Shown here: one piece after another, positions 54,402 to 62,165 of the stretch
Layout of the letters: every line of letters starts with the position of its first letter
Position numbering within the stretch: position 1 is the first letter of the stretch
Made by a program: the position numbers and the translations under genes
DNA from: Gloeomargarita lithophora Alchichica-D10
GTDB taxonomy: Bacteria; Cyanobacteriota; Cyanobacteriia; Gloeomargaritales; Gloeomargaritaceae
Length of the DNA: 62,380 nucleotides
NCBI RefSeq assembly: GCF_001870225.1
Contig: NZ_CP017675.1
Coordinates: forward strand, 2,628,561-2,690,940
Direction of reading: 5' to 3'
Notes under the pieces: generated by a model
Databases searched by the model: none
What the model saw: only the letters and a program-made list of their open reading frames with translations
Told to the model about the DNA's origin: nothing

Positions 54402-56090
54402 ATGGGTAAGCGACGTTGGGGTTGCCTGCTCGTATTCAGCCTGGGATGGGTTCCCCCCGCTGGGGCACAAAAAACCCCCGACCAGATGCAACTCTGGCGG
54501 CAACCCACCCTCGTGCATCTCACCAGTGGGTATCAGGGGCAATGGCAGTGGCAACAGCGCACCTGGACAACCGTGGCCACCACCCAGGGCACGGGAGTTC
54601 TTGTCCATCCCAACGGCCAGATTTTAACCCTGGCGACCGTTGTTCAAGCCACCGCCCAGGGGGAAGCCTTCGGCAAGCAATTACTCCTAGAAGATTTGGC
54701 ACGCCAGCGGTTGACCCTGTATAACGAAGCCTTTCCCCAGCAAAAAATCCCCCTCACCCCAGCCAACATTCGGGAAGCGGCACTGCGTATCCAACCGGAA
54801 GCCCAACTGGAACAGTTTGAACGTTTTAATGAGGCTTTTTTATCCGGGGGACGGGCAGACCAGTCCTACGGGTTTCGGGTGGCCAAGTACGACCCCCGGC
54901 GCAACCTGGCCCTGGTGACGGTGCAGTTGACCCAGACCCCCACGCTGGTCTTGGGAATGGTGGTTCCCCCCAGTGCTGGGACGACGATTTACGCTTTGGC
55001 GCAACCCAACCCGGAGGTGACCCCGACTCCCACCCGGTACACAGGGACATGGAACGGGCAGGGCATGGCCTTTCCCAATCCCCAGGGGATAGCGGGGGGC
55101 ATTGTGTTTCTGGTCAGCGGCGATATTTTGGGGTTGGCCGCTCCCCAGGGCAATCAAGTCACCCTAATTCCTACGACCACCCTCAACGAATTTCTGCAAA
55201 CAGCGGGGGTCGAAAACCAGGACAGCCCCGTGAATGCCCTCTGGCAGGAGGGGTTAGCGCATTTCTGGCAAGCCCATTACCGCCATGCCCAGCCGGTTTT
55301 GCAAGCCGTCCTCAACCGCTATCCCCAGCATCACAGCGCCCAAACCCTTTTGACCCAGGCGCAAGAACGGATCACCCAGGGGCAAGACCGCTCCCCGGTG
55401 GCCTGGTGGCAAGTGGGGTTGGTGGTGGGCGGAGTGGGTATTTTAATTTTGGGCACCGGGGCAGTGGGGTTGGCGATTTGGCTCAACCGTCGTCCCCGGC
55501 GCGTGCCGCCCGTGCAGGGGATTCCTACTCCTCCCAGTCCAGAAAGTCTGACCATTCCCCTGGCGGGTTTGGATGCAACCGCCCCCGTCACCCCGGCGAC
55601 GATACCTTTGGCGGAAAACCCGCCTCTTGACCCCATAGAAGCCCCACCCACCCGGATGATGGTGCCGCCCCCACTGGAGCCAGAACCCCCCACCCGCATT
55701 GCCATCCCGGAACCGGAAACCCGGATTTTGACCCCGCCCCCCCTGCCCACACCGCCGGTGCCCGCCCCGGCCACAGAAGAATTTCGGCCCAGCCGCTTGG
55801 AATGTATCGCCGGCCCTGCCGAGGGGGAAAGCTTTACCCTGGTGGGCAGTCACTACCTGGGACGGGACCACCAACGCTGTCAGATTGTCATCCCCGACTC
55901 CCAGGTTTCGGGGCAACACGCCGGGATTGAGGTGACCGAAACCCACGTTACCCTGCGGGATTGTGGTTCCACCAATGGCACCTTTATCAATAGCGTTTTG
56001 CACCCCCGCATCACCGAAATCCGCCTCCAAGACCAAGATGTGATCATCCTGGGGCAAAAAGCGACGGTGAAATTCCGGTTCCACGCCTGA
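54402..56090 (+). CDS. FHA-domain membrane protein with degenerate trypsin-like domain
   Basis: A 562-residue protein from ATG 54402 (GTG 54393 possible). After a signal sequence, residues 35-270 look like an HtrA/trypsin fold, with 'GTGVLVHPNGQILTLATVV', 'KYDPRRNLALVTV' and 'GIAGGIVFLVSGDILGL'. At the positions of catalytic His, Asp and Ser it has T, N and A, so it should be inactive. A helical segment (about 275-330) precedes one membrane helix ('VGLVVGGVGILILGTGAVGL'). A Pro-rich linker (about 370-465) and a C-terminal FHA domain follow ('YLGRDHQRC', 'VSGQHAGIE', 'DCGSTNGTFIN'). Confidence 0.75.
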   Translation: MGKRRWGCLLVFSLGWVPPAGAQKTPDQMQLWRQPTLVHLTSGYQGQWQWQQRTWTTVATTQGTGVLVHPNGQILTLATVVQATAQGEAFGKQLLLEDLARQRLTLYNEAFPQQKIPLTPANIREAALRIQPEAQLEQFERFNEAFLSGGRADQSYGFRVAKYDPRRNLALVTVQLTQTPTLVLGMVVPPSAGTTIYALAQPNPEVTPTPTRYTGTWNGQGMAFPNPQGIAGGIVFLVSGDILGLAAPQGNQVTLIPTTTLNEFLQTAGVENQDSPVNALWQEGLAHFWQAHYRHAQPVLQAVLNRYPQHHSAQTLLTQAQERITQGQDRSPVAWWQVGLVVGGVGILILGTGAVGLAIWLNRRPRRVPPVQGIPTPPSPESLTIPLAGLDATAPVTPATIPLAENPPLDPIEAPPTRMMVPPPLEPEPPTRIAIPEPETRILTPPPLPTPPVPAPATEEFRPSRLECIAGPAEGESFTLVGSHYLGRDHQRCQIVIPDSQVSGQHAGIEVTETHVTLRDCGSTNGTFINSVLHPRITEIRLQDQDVIILGQKATVKFRFHA

Positions 56091-56132
56091 CTTGACCTAT
56101 ACTAAAACTAAGTAATAATTCTTAATACCATC

Positions 56133-56588
56133 ATGGCTAAAATTACAGTTGGAATGTCTGCCCCGGATTGGCAACTGCCGGATACCAGCGGGCAATTGGT
56201 CACACTCCAGCAATTTCAGGGGCAGTGGGTGGTGTTGTATTTTTATCCCAAGGATGACACCCCCGGTTGTACCGCCGAAGCCTGTGCCTTCCGGGACAAT
56301 TACGAAGCATTTCAGACCGCCGGGGCAGTGGTAATCGGAGTCAGTGGCGATGACACCCCCAGCCACGAGCGGTTCAAAAGTAAATACAATTTACCGTTTA
56401 TCCTGGTCAGTGATGCCAATAACCAACTGCGGCGCACCTACGGGGTACCGGCGACCTTTGGCCTGATTCCGGGGCGGGTAACCTACGTGATTGACCCGCA
56501 GGGGGTGGTGCGGTTGGTGTTTGACTCCCAGTTTGATTTTCGTGCCCACGTGGACAAAGCCCTGGCGGTGATCAAAGCCACCCCATGA
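56133..56588 (+). CDS. Peroxiredoxin Q (BCP family)
   Basis: Thiol peroxidase of 151 residues. The peroxidatic Cys and a second Cys five residues later lie in 'PGCTAEACAFRD', the atypical 2-Cys PrxQ type. 'PDWQLPDTSG' and 'GVPATFGLIPGRVTYVID' are family features. Its stop overlaps the ATG of the next small gene by four bases. Confidence 0.93.
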   Translation: MAKITVGMSAPDWQLPDTSGQLVTLQQFQGQWVVLYFYPKDDTPGCTAEACAFRDNYEAFQTAGAVVIGVSGDDTPSHERFKSKYNLPFILVSDANNQLRRTYGVPATFGLIPGRVTYVIDPQGVVRLVFDSQFDFRAHVDKALAVIKATP

Positions 56589-56824
56589 ACGAGCAATTTC
56601 TCACCCTGGCGGAGTCCGCCCAGGTGGATGCCGCCCTGCTGTCCGCCCATGAAAAATTTTTAACCCGCCTGACCATTTCTTCCCTGCGTCTGCTCATCCA
56701 CATTGCCGCCAGTTACCAACTGCCGGTGGAGCAACTCACCGCCGCCCACATTACGCACTGGTTTGAGCAAGATAGCAAAATACGGCGAGAGCAAGGAGCC
56801 ACCGCCGCATTCTTGAAATGGTAG
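56585..56824 (+). CDS. Small helical protein coupled to PrxQ, function unknown
   Basis: A 79-residue soluble protein with 'AHEKFLTRLTISSLRLLIHIA', 'LPVEQLTAAHITHWFEQDSKIRRE'-like pattern and no cysteines. An ATGA overlap with prxQ implies translational coupling. I do not recognise the family. It may be a conserved cyanobacterial protein, since the frame is clean and the overlap is precise. Confidence 0.6.
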   Translation: MNEQFLTLAESAQVDAALLSAHEKFLTRLTISSLRLLIHIAASYQLPVEQLTAAHITHWFEQDSKIRREQGATAAFLKW

Positions 56825-56894
56825 AACTAGATTCTCAGGATCAAAAAGCTAGGATCAAAAACGTGAGGAGTGAATCAGCGTTAAAGAAATAAAA

Positions 56895-57428
56895 CTAACC
56901 CCGACCCCGGATGGGCGCAGGGGGCGGCATAAATTCTTGGGGAACTTCCACCGCCGGAGCCGGGGGATAAAAAGCACCATCCCGGGCGCACCCGGTTTCA
57001 ACCGGACGACAATTCAGGTTAAACAGGGAAGCCGAGTAGGGGTTGGGGAAATCCTGCACCCGGTAGGTGGGGCCGGGAATCTGGCCTTGGATGTCCATGA
57101 CATTCACATTCAACTCGGACAGGTTGCGGGTGTCCGTCTGTACCGCAATTTCTGGGCCACCAGGGGTGGTCTTCAACCGGCCAATGTTGAGATTAAACAA
57201 CATTTGGGTTTGCCCCGCCAACCAGGATTGGTAGTAGTAACCGCCCGTATTGCCGAAGTACACCTGGTTGTACATCCGTTGCAGGGGCAGGGTGTTCGGC
57301 CCGGTGGTAAAGTGGGTGTAGCCATTGGGATAGCTCTCAAAAAATTGCGCTTTGGCGGGAGTAGCGACTCCCAGCACCAAGCCACCCAGGGCTAACATGA
57401 GTAATTGTTTCATGGGTAATTGTTTCAT
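56895..57428 (-). CDS. Secreted protein of unknown function
   Basis: About 177 residues from ATG 57428, 11 bases after a GAGGAG site. The signal peptide ends at 'TPAKA-QFF'. The mature protein is rich in Tyr, Asn, Gly and Pro ('YNQVYFGNTGGYYYQSW') and has two Cys (in 'LNCRPVETGCARDG') that could form a disulfide. The tail is Pro-rich. A 15-base tandem duplication at the 5' end gives two 'MKQL' starts. No family recognised. Confidence 0.6.
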   Translation of the reverse strand: MKQLPMKQLLMLALGGLVLGVATPAKAQFFESYPNGYTHFTTGPNTLPLQRMYNQVYFGNTGGYYYQSWLAGQTQMLFNLNIGRLKTTPGGPEIAVQTDTRNLSELNVNVMDIQGQIPGPTYRVQDFPNPYSASLFNLNCRPVETGCARDGAFYPPAPAVEVPQEFMPPPAPIRGRG

Positions 57429-57571
57429 GGGAAAATGCACTCCTCGGAAGAATAGATTAAACGCTGTGTGTTGCTACTGATCCTATATCTTACTATAGGG
57501 GACTTTCCCGGTCTTGCAAAGCCCTGGAGGACAGGATTTATGACTACAATTGAAGGGAAACCCCTCAACTT

Positions 57572-57835
57572 ATGAAAATCATGGCCGTGCAAGTCCATTT
57601 TTTGCCGGAGGATATTACGGTGACGGCCACGGTGGGGGAACCCCTGCTGGGGGTGGCCGAGCGGGCGGGGGTGGTGATTCCTACGGGTTGTTTGCTGGGG
57701 GCGTGCCATGCCTGCGTGGTGGATTGGGAATTGGCGCCGGGGGCGGAACCGGAGGGGGTGCGGGCCTGTTTGACCAGCATTCCGGCGGGGGTGGCGATGT
57801 TAATTATTCACCTTTACCAAGACCCCACCTGGTAA
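57572..57835 (+). CDS. Plant-type [2Fe-2S] ferredoxin-like protein
   Basis: An 87-residue protein with the cluster motif C-x4-C-x2-C in 'GCLLGACHACVVD' and a fourth Cys in 'VRACLTSIP'. This gives the four ligands of a [2Fe-2S] cluster. It is shorter and more divergent than PetF, and the N-terminal 'VHFLPEDITVTATVGE' is not that of the main photosynthetic ferredoxin. It lies 79 bases upstream of psaE on the same strand. The redox partner is unknown. Confidence 0.85.
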   Translation: MKIMAVQVHFLPEDITVTATVGEPLLGVAERAGVVIPTGCLLGACHACVVDWELAPGAEPEGVRACLTSIPAGVAMLIIHLYQDPTW

Positions 57836-57914
57836 TAATTCTTAGCAGTGGATTTCTCCCATTGGGGCAGGGCTGGCTTTAAGCTAAAAATCAGCCTGTG
57901 TATGGGAGGAAGGT

Positions 57915-58145
57915 ATGGTACAACGGGGTGCAAAGGTACGGATTCTCCGCAAAGAGTCCTACTGGTATCAGGATGTGGGCACGGTGGCTTCGGTGGACAA
58001 AAGTGGCATCAAGTATCCGGTGATCGTGCGGTTTGACCGGGTGAACTACACCGGCTACAGCGGCGAGCAGGGCGGGGTGGCGACCAATAATTTTGCCCTG
58101 GATGAACTGCTGGAAGTGGAACCGCCCCCGAAAAAAGGGCAATAA
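57915..58145 (+). CDS. psaE: Photosystem I reaction centre subunit IV
   Basis: Stromal SH3-like subunit that helps dock ferredoxin and supports cyclic electron flow. The 76-residue product starts '[20 protein letters not shown]' and has '[17 protein letters not shown]' and 'NFALDEL'. A strong GGGAGGAAGG site directly precedes the ATG. A small stem (GGCTG...CAGCC, about 57869-57895) lies in the leader. mutM follows after 12 bases. Confidence 0.97.
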   Translation: MVQRGAKVRILRKESYWYQDVGTVASVDKSGIKYPVIVRFDRVNYTGYSGEQGGVATNNFALDELLEVEPPPKKGQ

Positions 58146-58157
58146 CGGGTCGCCCAT

Positions 58158-58997
58158 TTGCCAGAGCTACCGGAAGTTGAGATTATTCGCCGGGGGTTGG
58201 TTAGCCTGACCCCTGGTTTGACCATTGCTGAAGTGGAATTACTCCGCCCGGACTGTGTGGTGGGTGCCGCCCCCGAATTTACCGCCGGTTTGTGCCATCA
58301 AGTCCTCCAAGACTGGCAGAGGCGGGGCAAGTATCTATTGGGCAAATTAAGCAACGGCGGCGGGTGGGTGGTGCATCTGCGGATGACGGGGCAGTTGTTG
58401 TGGTTGACGACCCCCCAACCGGTGACGAAACACACCCGGGCGCGGATTTTTTTCACCGGGGGGCAGGAATTGCGGTTTGTTGACCAGCGCACCTTTGGCC
58501 GTCTGTGGTGGGTAGCACCGGGGCAAGCCTTAACCCAGGTGGTGACGGGGCTGCAGAACCTGGGGCTGGAACCCTGGGATTGTTCAGCGGAAATTTTATA
58601 CCCAAAATGTCAGCGCACCCGCCGAGCGATTAAATCGGCTCTTTTGGATCAAACCTGGATCGCCGGATTGGGGAATATCTACGCCGATGAATGTTTATTT
58701 TTGAGTGGCATTGACCCGCAAACTCCTTGTCAAGATTTATCTGCCCCGCAGGTTGCCCAACTGCACCAGGCCATTGTGCGTGTCCTGGAAACCAGCATCC
58801 AGGCGGGGGGGACGACCTTTGCCCACTTTCGCCATGTGCAGGGGATGAACGGCCATTACCTGGATCAAGCCTGGGTTTATGGGCGGGCGGGACAACCCTG
58901 CCGGGTGTGTGGCACGGCCATTCAACGCCAGAAAATCGCTGGCCGCTCCAGCCATTTTTGCCCCCGGTGTCAACCCAAACGGCTGACCAGGCATTGA
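58158..58997 (+). CDS. mutM: Formamidopyrimidine-DNA glycosylase
   Basis: Base-excision repair enzyme for 8-oxoguanine. The 279-residue product begins 'PELPEVEIIRRGL' after a TTG start at 58158, so the catalytic N-terminal Pro is present. The helix-two-turn-helix has 'AGLGNIYADECLF' and the zinc finger 'CRVCGTAIQRQ' / 'SHFCPRCQ'. It follows psaE by 12 bases. Its 3' end overlaps the convergent cyclase gene by 28 bases. Confidence 0.95.
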   Translation: MPELPEVEIIRRGLVSLTPGLTIAEVELLRPDCVVGAAPEFTAGLCHQVLQDWQRRGKYLLGKLSNGGGWVVHLRMTGQLLWLTTPQPVTKHTRARIFFTGGQELRFVDQRTFGRLWWVAPGQALTQVVTGLQNLGLEPWDCSAEILYPKCQRTRRAIKSALLDQTWIAGLGNIYADECLFLSGIDPQTPCQDLSAPQVAQLHQAIVRVLETSIQAGGTTFAHFRHVQGMNGHYLDQAWVYGRAGQPCRVCGTAIQRQKIAGRSSHFCPRCQPKRLTRH

Positions 58998-59860
58998 TAA
59001 CGAATCCCCTCGATTTCCAGCGTGCCGGGGTGGATGGTGCCCTCCTTTTGCAGGATAAATTCGTCCCGGCGGATATGCACCGGGGTTCCCTCCAGGGGTT
59101 TGACGTGGGTGCCGTTGGCACTTTGATCCACCAGGATAAATTTGCCCCGGCGGAACTCAATGCGAGCGTGCTGGCGGGACACCTGATCCAAGCGAATCAC
59201 CAAATCATTGTCCGTAGCCCGTCCCAGACTCAGGGTATGGTGTTGTTCGTCCAGGTAATGCACCTGATCCCGAAATTGTAGGCGTAACCGCAGGGCCGCT
59301 GGCGGTTCAACCGGGGGGGTCATGGCGGCTCCCACGATGGTGGCATCGGAGGCGTGGAGCAAAATTTCATAGACTTCAATCGGTTCCTGTTTGCCCCGCA
59401 CCAAGGTACGCTCCACCAACCGTTTTTGCAGAGCCAACCCGGGGTCAATTTGTTGTACCGTATCCACCGGGGTGAGGATTTGGTTGCGTTTGGCGATCTG
59501 CACCATGCGGGCGGCCACATTCACCGCATCCCCAAACACATCCCCGTCCGGTTGTTCGATGACCGAGCCGTGATTAAAGCCCACCTTCAAACCAGAAACC
59601 ACCTTGCGGTTGAGGAAAAATAGGGTCGCCTGGTCTTGCATTTCAAAGGCCGCCTGCGCCGCCAGAGAGGGGTTGGGGAACCGGATCATAATTTCATCCC
59701 CGATGGTTTTGACCACCTGCCCCCGGTACTTTTGCCCTAGCAATTGCAGGAGTTGCAGACAGTCACTCACCAACACCAAGGCCGCCTCATCCCCCAGGGT
59801 TTCATAGAGCTTGGTACTGCCGCTGATGTCAGCAAAAAGAATCGTGGATTCGCTACCCAT
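58970..59860 (-). CDS. Class III adenylate/guanylate cyclase-like protein with C-terminal FHA domain
   Basis: The 296-residue product from ATG 59860 joins a nucleotide cyclase domain (about 5-165) to an FHA domain (about 195-290). Metal-binding Asp lies in 'ILFADISGSTKLYE' and the second in 'KTIGDEIMIRF'; 'GDVFGDAVNVAARM' is the usual late motif. The FHA has 'LSLGRATDNDLVI', 'VSRQHARIE' and 'SANGTHV', suggesting binding of a phospho-Thr protein. Whether it makes cAMP is not certain. Confidence 0.85.
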   Translation of the reverse strand: MGSESTILFADISGSTKLYETLGDEAALVLVSDCLQLLQLLGQKYRGQVVKTIGDEIMIRFPNPSLAAQAAFEMQDQATLFFLNRKVVSGLKVGFNHGSVIEQPDGDVFGDAVNVAARMVQIAKRNQILTPVDTVQQIDPGLALQKRLVERTLVRGKQEPIEVYEILLHASDATIVGAAMTPPVEPPAALRLRLQFRDQVHYLDEQHHTLSLGRATDNDLVIRLDQVSRQHARIEFRRGKFILVDQSANGTHVKPLEGTPVHIRRDEFILQKEGTIHPGTLEIEGIRYQCLVSRLG

Positions 59861-59923
59861 TACCCCACTGGCCACGACTGGTCACAAGTATCCCAGATTA
59901 TCATAGCCCCAAGCGACAGGGGA

Positions 59924-60586
59924 TTAGCGGCTGAGTTGCTCCGGCCACGCCTGGGGGGGGACAATCGCCACCAGGCTAAAACGGTTATTTCCCTGCGGAC
60001 GTACCACAGCGGCTCCCCCCTCCGGCAGGTCAATTTCCGCCGCCGCCGCCAGATTTACCCCATGCCCTATCAAAATGGTATTTGTCCCCGCAGTGGGAAG
60101 CGTACTCAGCAGTTGGAACATGGCCGTCACCCGCACATCCCCCAGGGAGCGGTTATAGAAAATCGCCAGCAGTGCCGGTTCTGGCTCCACCCGCCCAAAG
60201 GCCAGCCGGGCCGTGTCCAACGTGCGGCAGTAGGGACTGGCCACGACCCGACCGATGGGAATGTTGGCGGTTTGAAACGCTTGGCCGATCGCCTGAGCCT
60301 GCTGTTGGCCTGCACTACTTAGGTTCCGTTGCGCCGTGCAATTACTTAGGTTATTGCGAATATCCCGATCCCGCACCGTGCGGTCGGTGAGCGCATGGCG
60401 AAAATAAATCACATACCCGCCCCGGCGCAAATCCTGACCCAGGGTAGGGGTGGGTTGATAATCGTACTGATCCGCATTGGCCGACCAATGGAGTGGGGCA
60501 TTTGGGGGCACCCCCCCTGGCGACAGAAACACCAAACCCAGCCACCCCAATCCGAGCATATTTCCCCGCAGAAACCCCGCCCTCAT
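59924..60586 (-). CDS. Histidine phosphatase superfamily protein, probably secreted
   Basis: About 220 residues from ATG 60586 (GGGGGA site); ATG 60637 is also open. A hydrophobic N-terminus ('MLGLGWLGLVFLS') suggests export or membrane anchoring. The phosphatase motif is 'VIYFRHALTDR' (RHA rather than RHG) with the second His in 'LIGHGVNLAA' and 'VASPYCRTLDTARLAFG'. Substrate unknown. Confidence 0.8.
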   Translation of the reverse strand: MRAGFLRGNMLGLGWLGLVFLSPGGVPPNAPLHWSANADQYDYQPTPTLGQDLRRGGYVIYFRHALTDRTVRDRDIRNNLSNCTAQRNLSSAGQQQAQAIGQAFQTANIPIGRVVASPYCRTLDTARLAFGRVEPEPALLAIFYNRSLGDVRVTAMFQLLSTLPTAGTNTILIGHGVNLAAAAEIDLPEGGAAVVRPQGNNRFSLVAIVPPQAWPEQLSR

Positions 60587-60648
60587 TCTACAAATTCCCC
60601 CCTGCCCAGGGGATGTTTTGAGTATCAGGGGAAACATTTCTCCCCATT

Positions 60649-60677
60649 CTGACGCAAATGAAAGAGTTGACTATAAT
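60649..60677 (+). promoter_or_regulatory. Probable promoter of the small-ORF / aroQ unit
   Basis: A TATAAT hexamer at 60672-60677 is preceded, with a 17-base spacer, by CTGACG (four of six -35 matches). It lies 45 bases upstream of the small ORF at 60722. Confidence 0.55.
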
Positions 60678-60721
60678 GGAAAATACCGGTGCTTCGGGCT
60701 GTTGCGTTTGGAATAACCTTT

Positions 60722-60835
60722 ATGGATAGCATCCTCGCCAAATTGAGAGACTGGTTAAGACGTTTGATTGATGTGCTTCTCGGCCCGCACCCCGAAGCCG
60801 AGCCGATTCCCGTCCCAGTGGATGACCGCCGTTAG
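60722..60835 (+). CDS. Small 37-residue protein upstream of aroQ
   Basis: Starts at ATG 60722 and ends at TAG directly before the aroQ GTG. The first 20 residues ('MDSILAKLRDWLRRLIDVLL') form an amphipathic helix with Arg/Lys on one face; the rest is Pro/Glu-rich. The exact adjacency suggests translation coupled to aroQ. It could be a real small protein or a leader. No family known. Confidence 0.5.
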   Translation: MDSILAKLRDWLRRLIDVLLGPHPEAEPIPVPVDDRR

Positions 60836-61291
60836 GTGCATATCCTGGTGTTACACGGCCCGAATTTGAACCTGTTGGGTCGGCGAGAACCGGAAATTTA
60901 TGGGTCGCTCTCTTTGGTCGAGATTGACCAGCGGCTCCAAGCGCAGGCAACTGAGTTGGCGGTGCAGGTCACCTGCCGCCAGTCCAACCACGAGGGGGTT
61001 TTGGTGGATTGGATTCAGCAGGCATTAGGGGAATTTCAGGGCTTGCTGATCAATCCGGGGGCTTACACCCACACCAGTTTGGCGATAGCGGATGCGATTC
61101 GGGGGACGGGGTTACCCACGGTGGAGGTGCATCTGAGCAATATCTACGCCCGGGAAAATTATCGGCATCACTCTTGGATTGCGCCGGTGGCAATCGGGCA
61201 AATTAGTGGGTTGGGAGGAGCGAGCTATCGGTGGGGATTGGCGGCACTGGTGCAGTATTGTCAGGAACATCAATCCCGGAAATTGTCATAA
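60836..61291 (+). CDS. aroQ: 3-dehydroquinate dehydratase, type II
   Basis: Shikimate-pathway enzyme acting after AroB. The 151-residue product has '[18 protein letters not shown]' with the catalytic Arg and Tyr, '[12 protein letters not shown]', '[12 protein letters not shown]' and '[17 protein letters not shown]'. The start is GTG 60836. The C-terminal 29 codons overlap the convergent bestrophin gene by 89 bases, unusually long. Confidence 0.94.
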   Translation: MHILVLHGPNLNLLGRREPEIYGSLSLVEIDQRLQAQATELAVQVTCRQSNHEGVLVDWIQQALGEFQGLLINPGAYTHTSLAIADAIRGTGLPTVEVHLSNIYARENYRHHSWIAPVAIGQISGLGGASYRWGLAALVQYCQEHQSRKLS

Positions 61292-62165
61292 CATTGTCCA
61301 CCAACATGGTACAGATACCATCCAAGGGCAGGTCGTTGGGGTCAAAGCCGAAGGGGTCTTCGATTTCCCGGCCCAGTTCTTCGATGCCAAACAGGATAAA
61401 TCCGATTATTCCCACCACCGGGACTGTCCACCAGCCCAATTTCGGCACCAATACCACCGGCAGGCAGAGGCAATAGACCACAATCAACCGGCGCAGGTAA
61501 ATCAAATAGGCGGGGGGAATGGGGGTCTGGCGAATCCGTTCACAGGCGGTCAACCCCTGGATGATGTTATTAAGAAATTGGTTCAGTTCCAACAGGCGTA
61601 CCGTGTCAATCCGTTCCTGCTGAAATTCCTGCTGGAGATAATCCTGAATCCAGAGGGTAATTTGCAGGGGACGGTTAGGACTTTGCCGCAGTTGCATCAA
61701 TTCCTGGGGGCTAAAAAATGGCTCCAATTCTTGATTTTCACCCATATCCCGCAGGTGGAGTTTGGTGGCGACCGCAAATCCGGGCAACATCTGCAAAACT
61801 TTTTGGCGGCGCTGTTGTTGTTCTGCCGTTTGCACCGGAATACATAACTGAATCGTCCGCGCCAAATTCCGCACATTCACCACAATATCCCCCCAGGCTT
61901 TGCGCCCCTCCCAAAACCGGTCGTAGGAACTATTGGTGCGAAACACCAACAACAAACCCAAAACCAGGTTGCACACCACATTGCCAGTCAATTCCCCCAG
62001 CATCCCAATTGGTAACGGCCAATGGGTCTGCCAGGCCGCCACGATCAGGGCACTATACAACCCAAACAGGAAAATCAAGGGTAGGATACGGGGCAAAACC
62101 GAACCCCGGAGGATGACTAGGGAGCGCAACCAGCCCCACAGGGAGGGGAGAGATTTAGCGGTCAT
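61203..62165 (-). CDS. Bestrophin/UPF0187 family membrane protein
   Basis: About 320 residues from ATG 62165. It has early hydrophobic helices ('[19 protein letters not shown]'), '[24 protein letters not shown]' (the family signature), and late helices with '[23 protein letters not shown]'. Bacterial bestrophins are pentameric anion or cation channels, and cyanobacterial or algal ones may carry bicarbonate or chloride across thylakoids. The start overlaps the upstream paralogue by 11 bases. Confidence 0.88.
   Translation of the reverse strand: MTAKSLPSLWGWLRSLVILRGSVLPRILPLIFLFGLYSALIVAAWQTHWPLPIGMLGELTGNVVCNLVLGLLLVFRTNSSYDRFWEGRKAWGDIVVNVRNLARTIQLCIPVQTAEQQQRRQKVLQMLPGFAVATKLHLRDMGENQELEPFFSPQELMQLRQSPNRPLQITLWIQDYLQQEFQQERIDTVRLLELNQFLNNIIQGLTACERIRQTPIPPAYLIYLRRLIVVYCLCLPVVLVPKLGWWTVPVVGIIGFILFGIEELGREIEDPFGFDPNDLPLDGICTMLVDNVMTISGIDVPDNTAPVPPIPTDSSLLPTH

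Noticed and set aside
60720-60950. Minus-strand frame of 76 codons
   Set aside because: Antisense to aroQ and the small ORF, with no start signal or motif.
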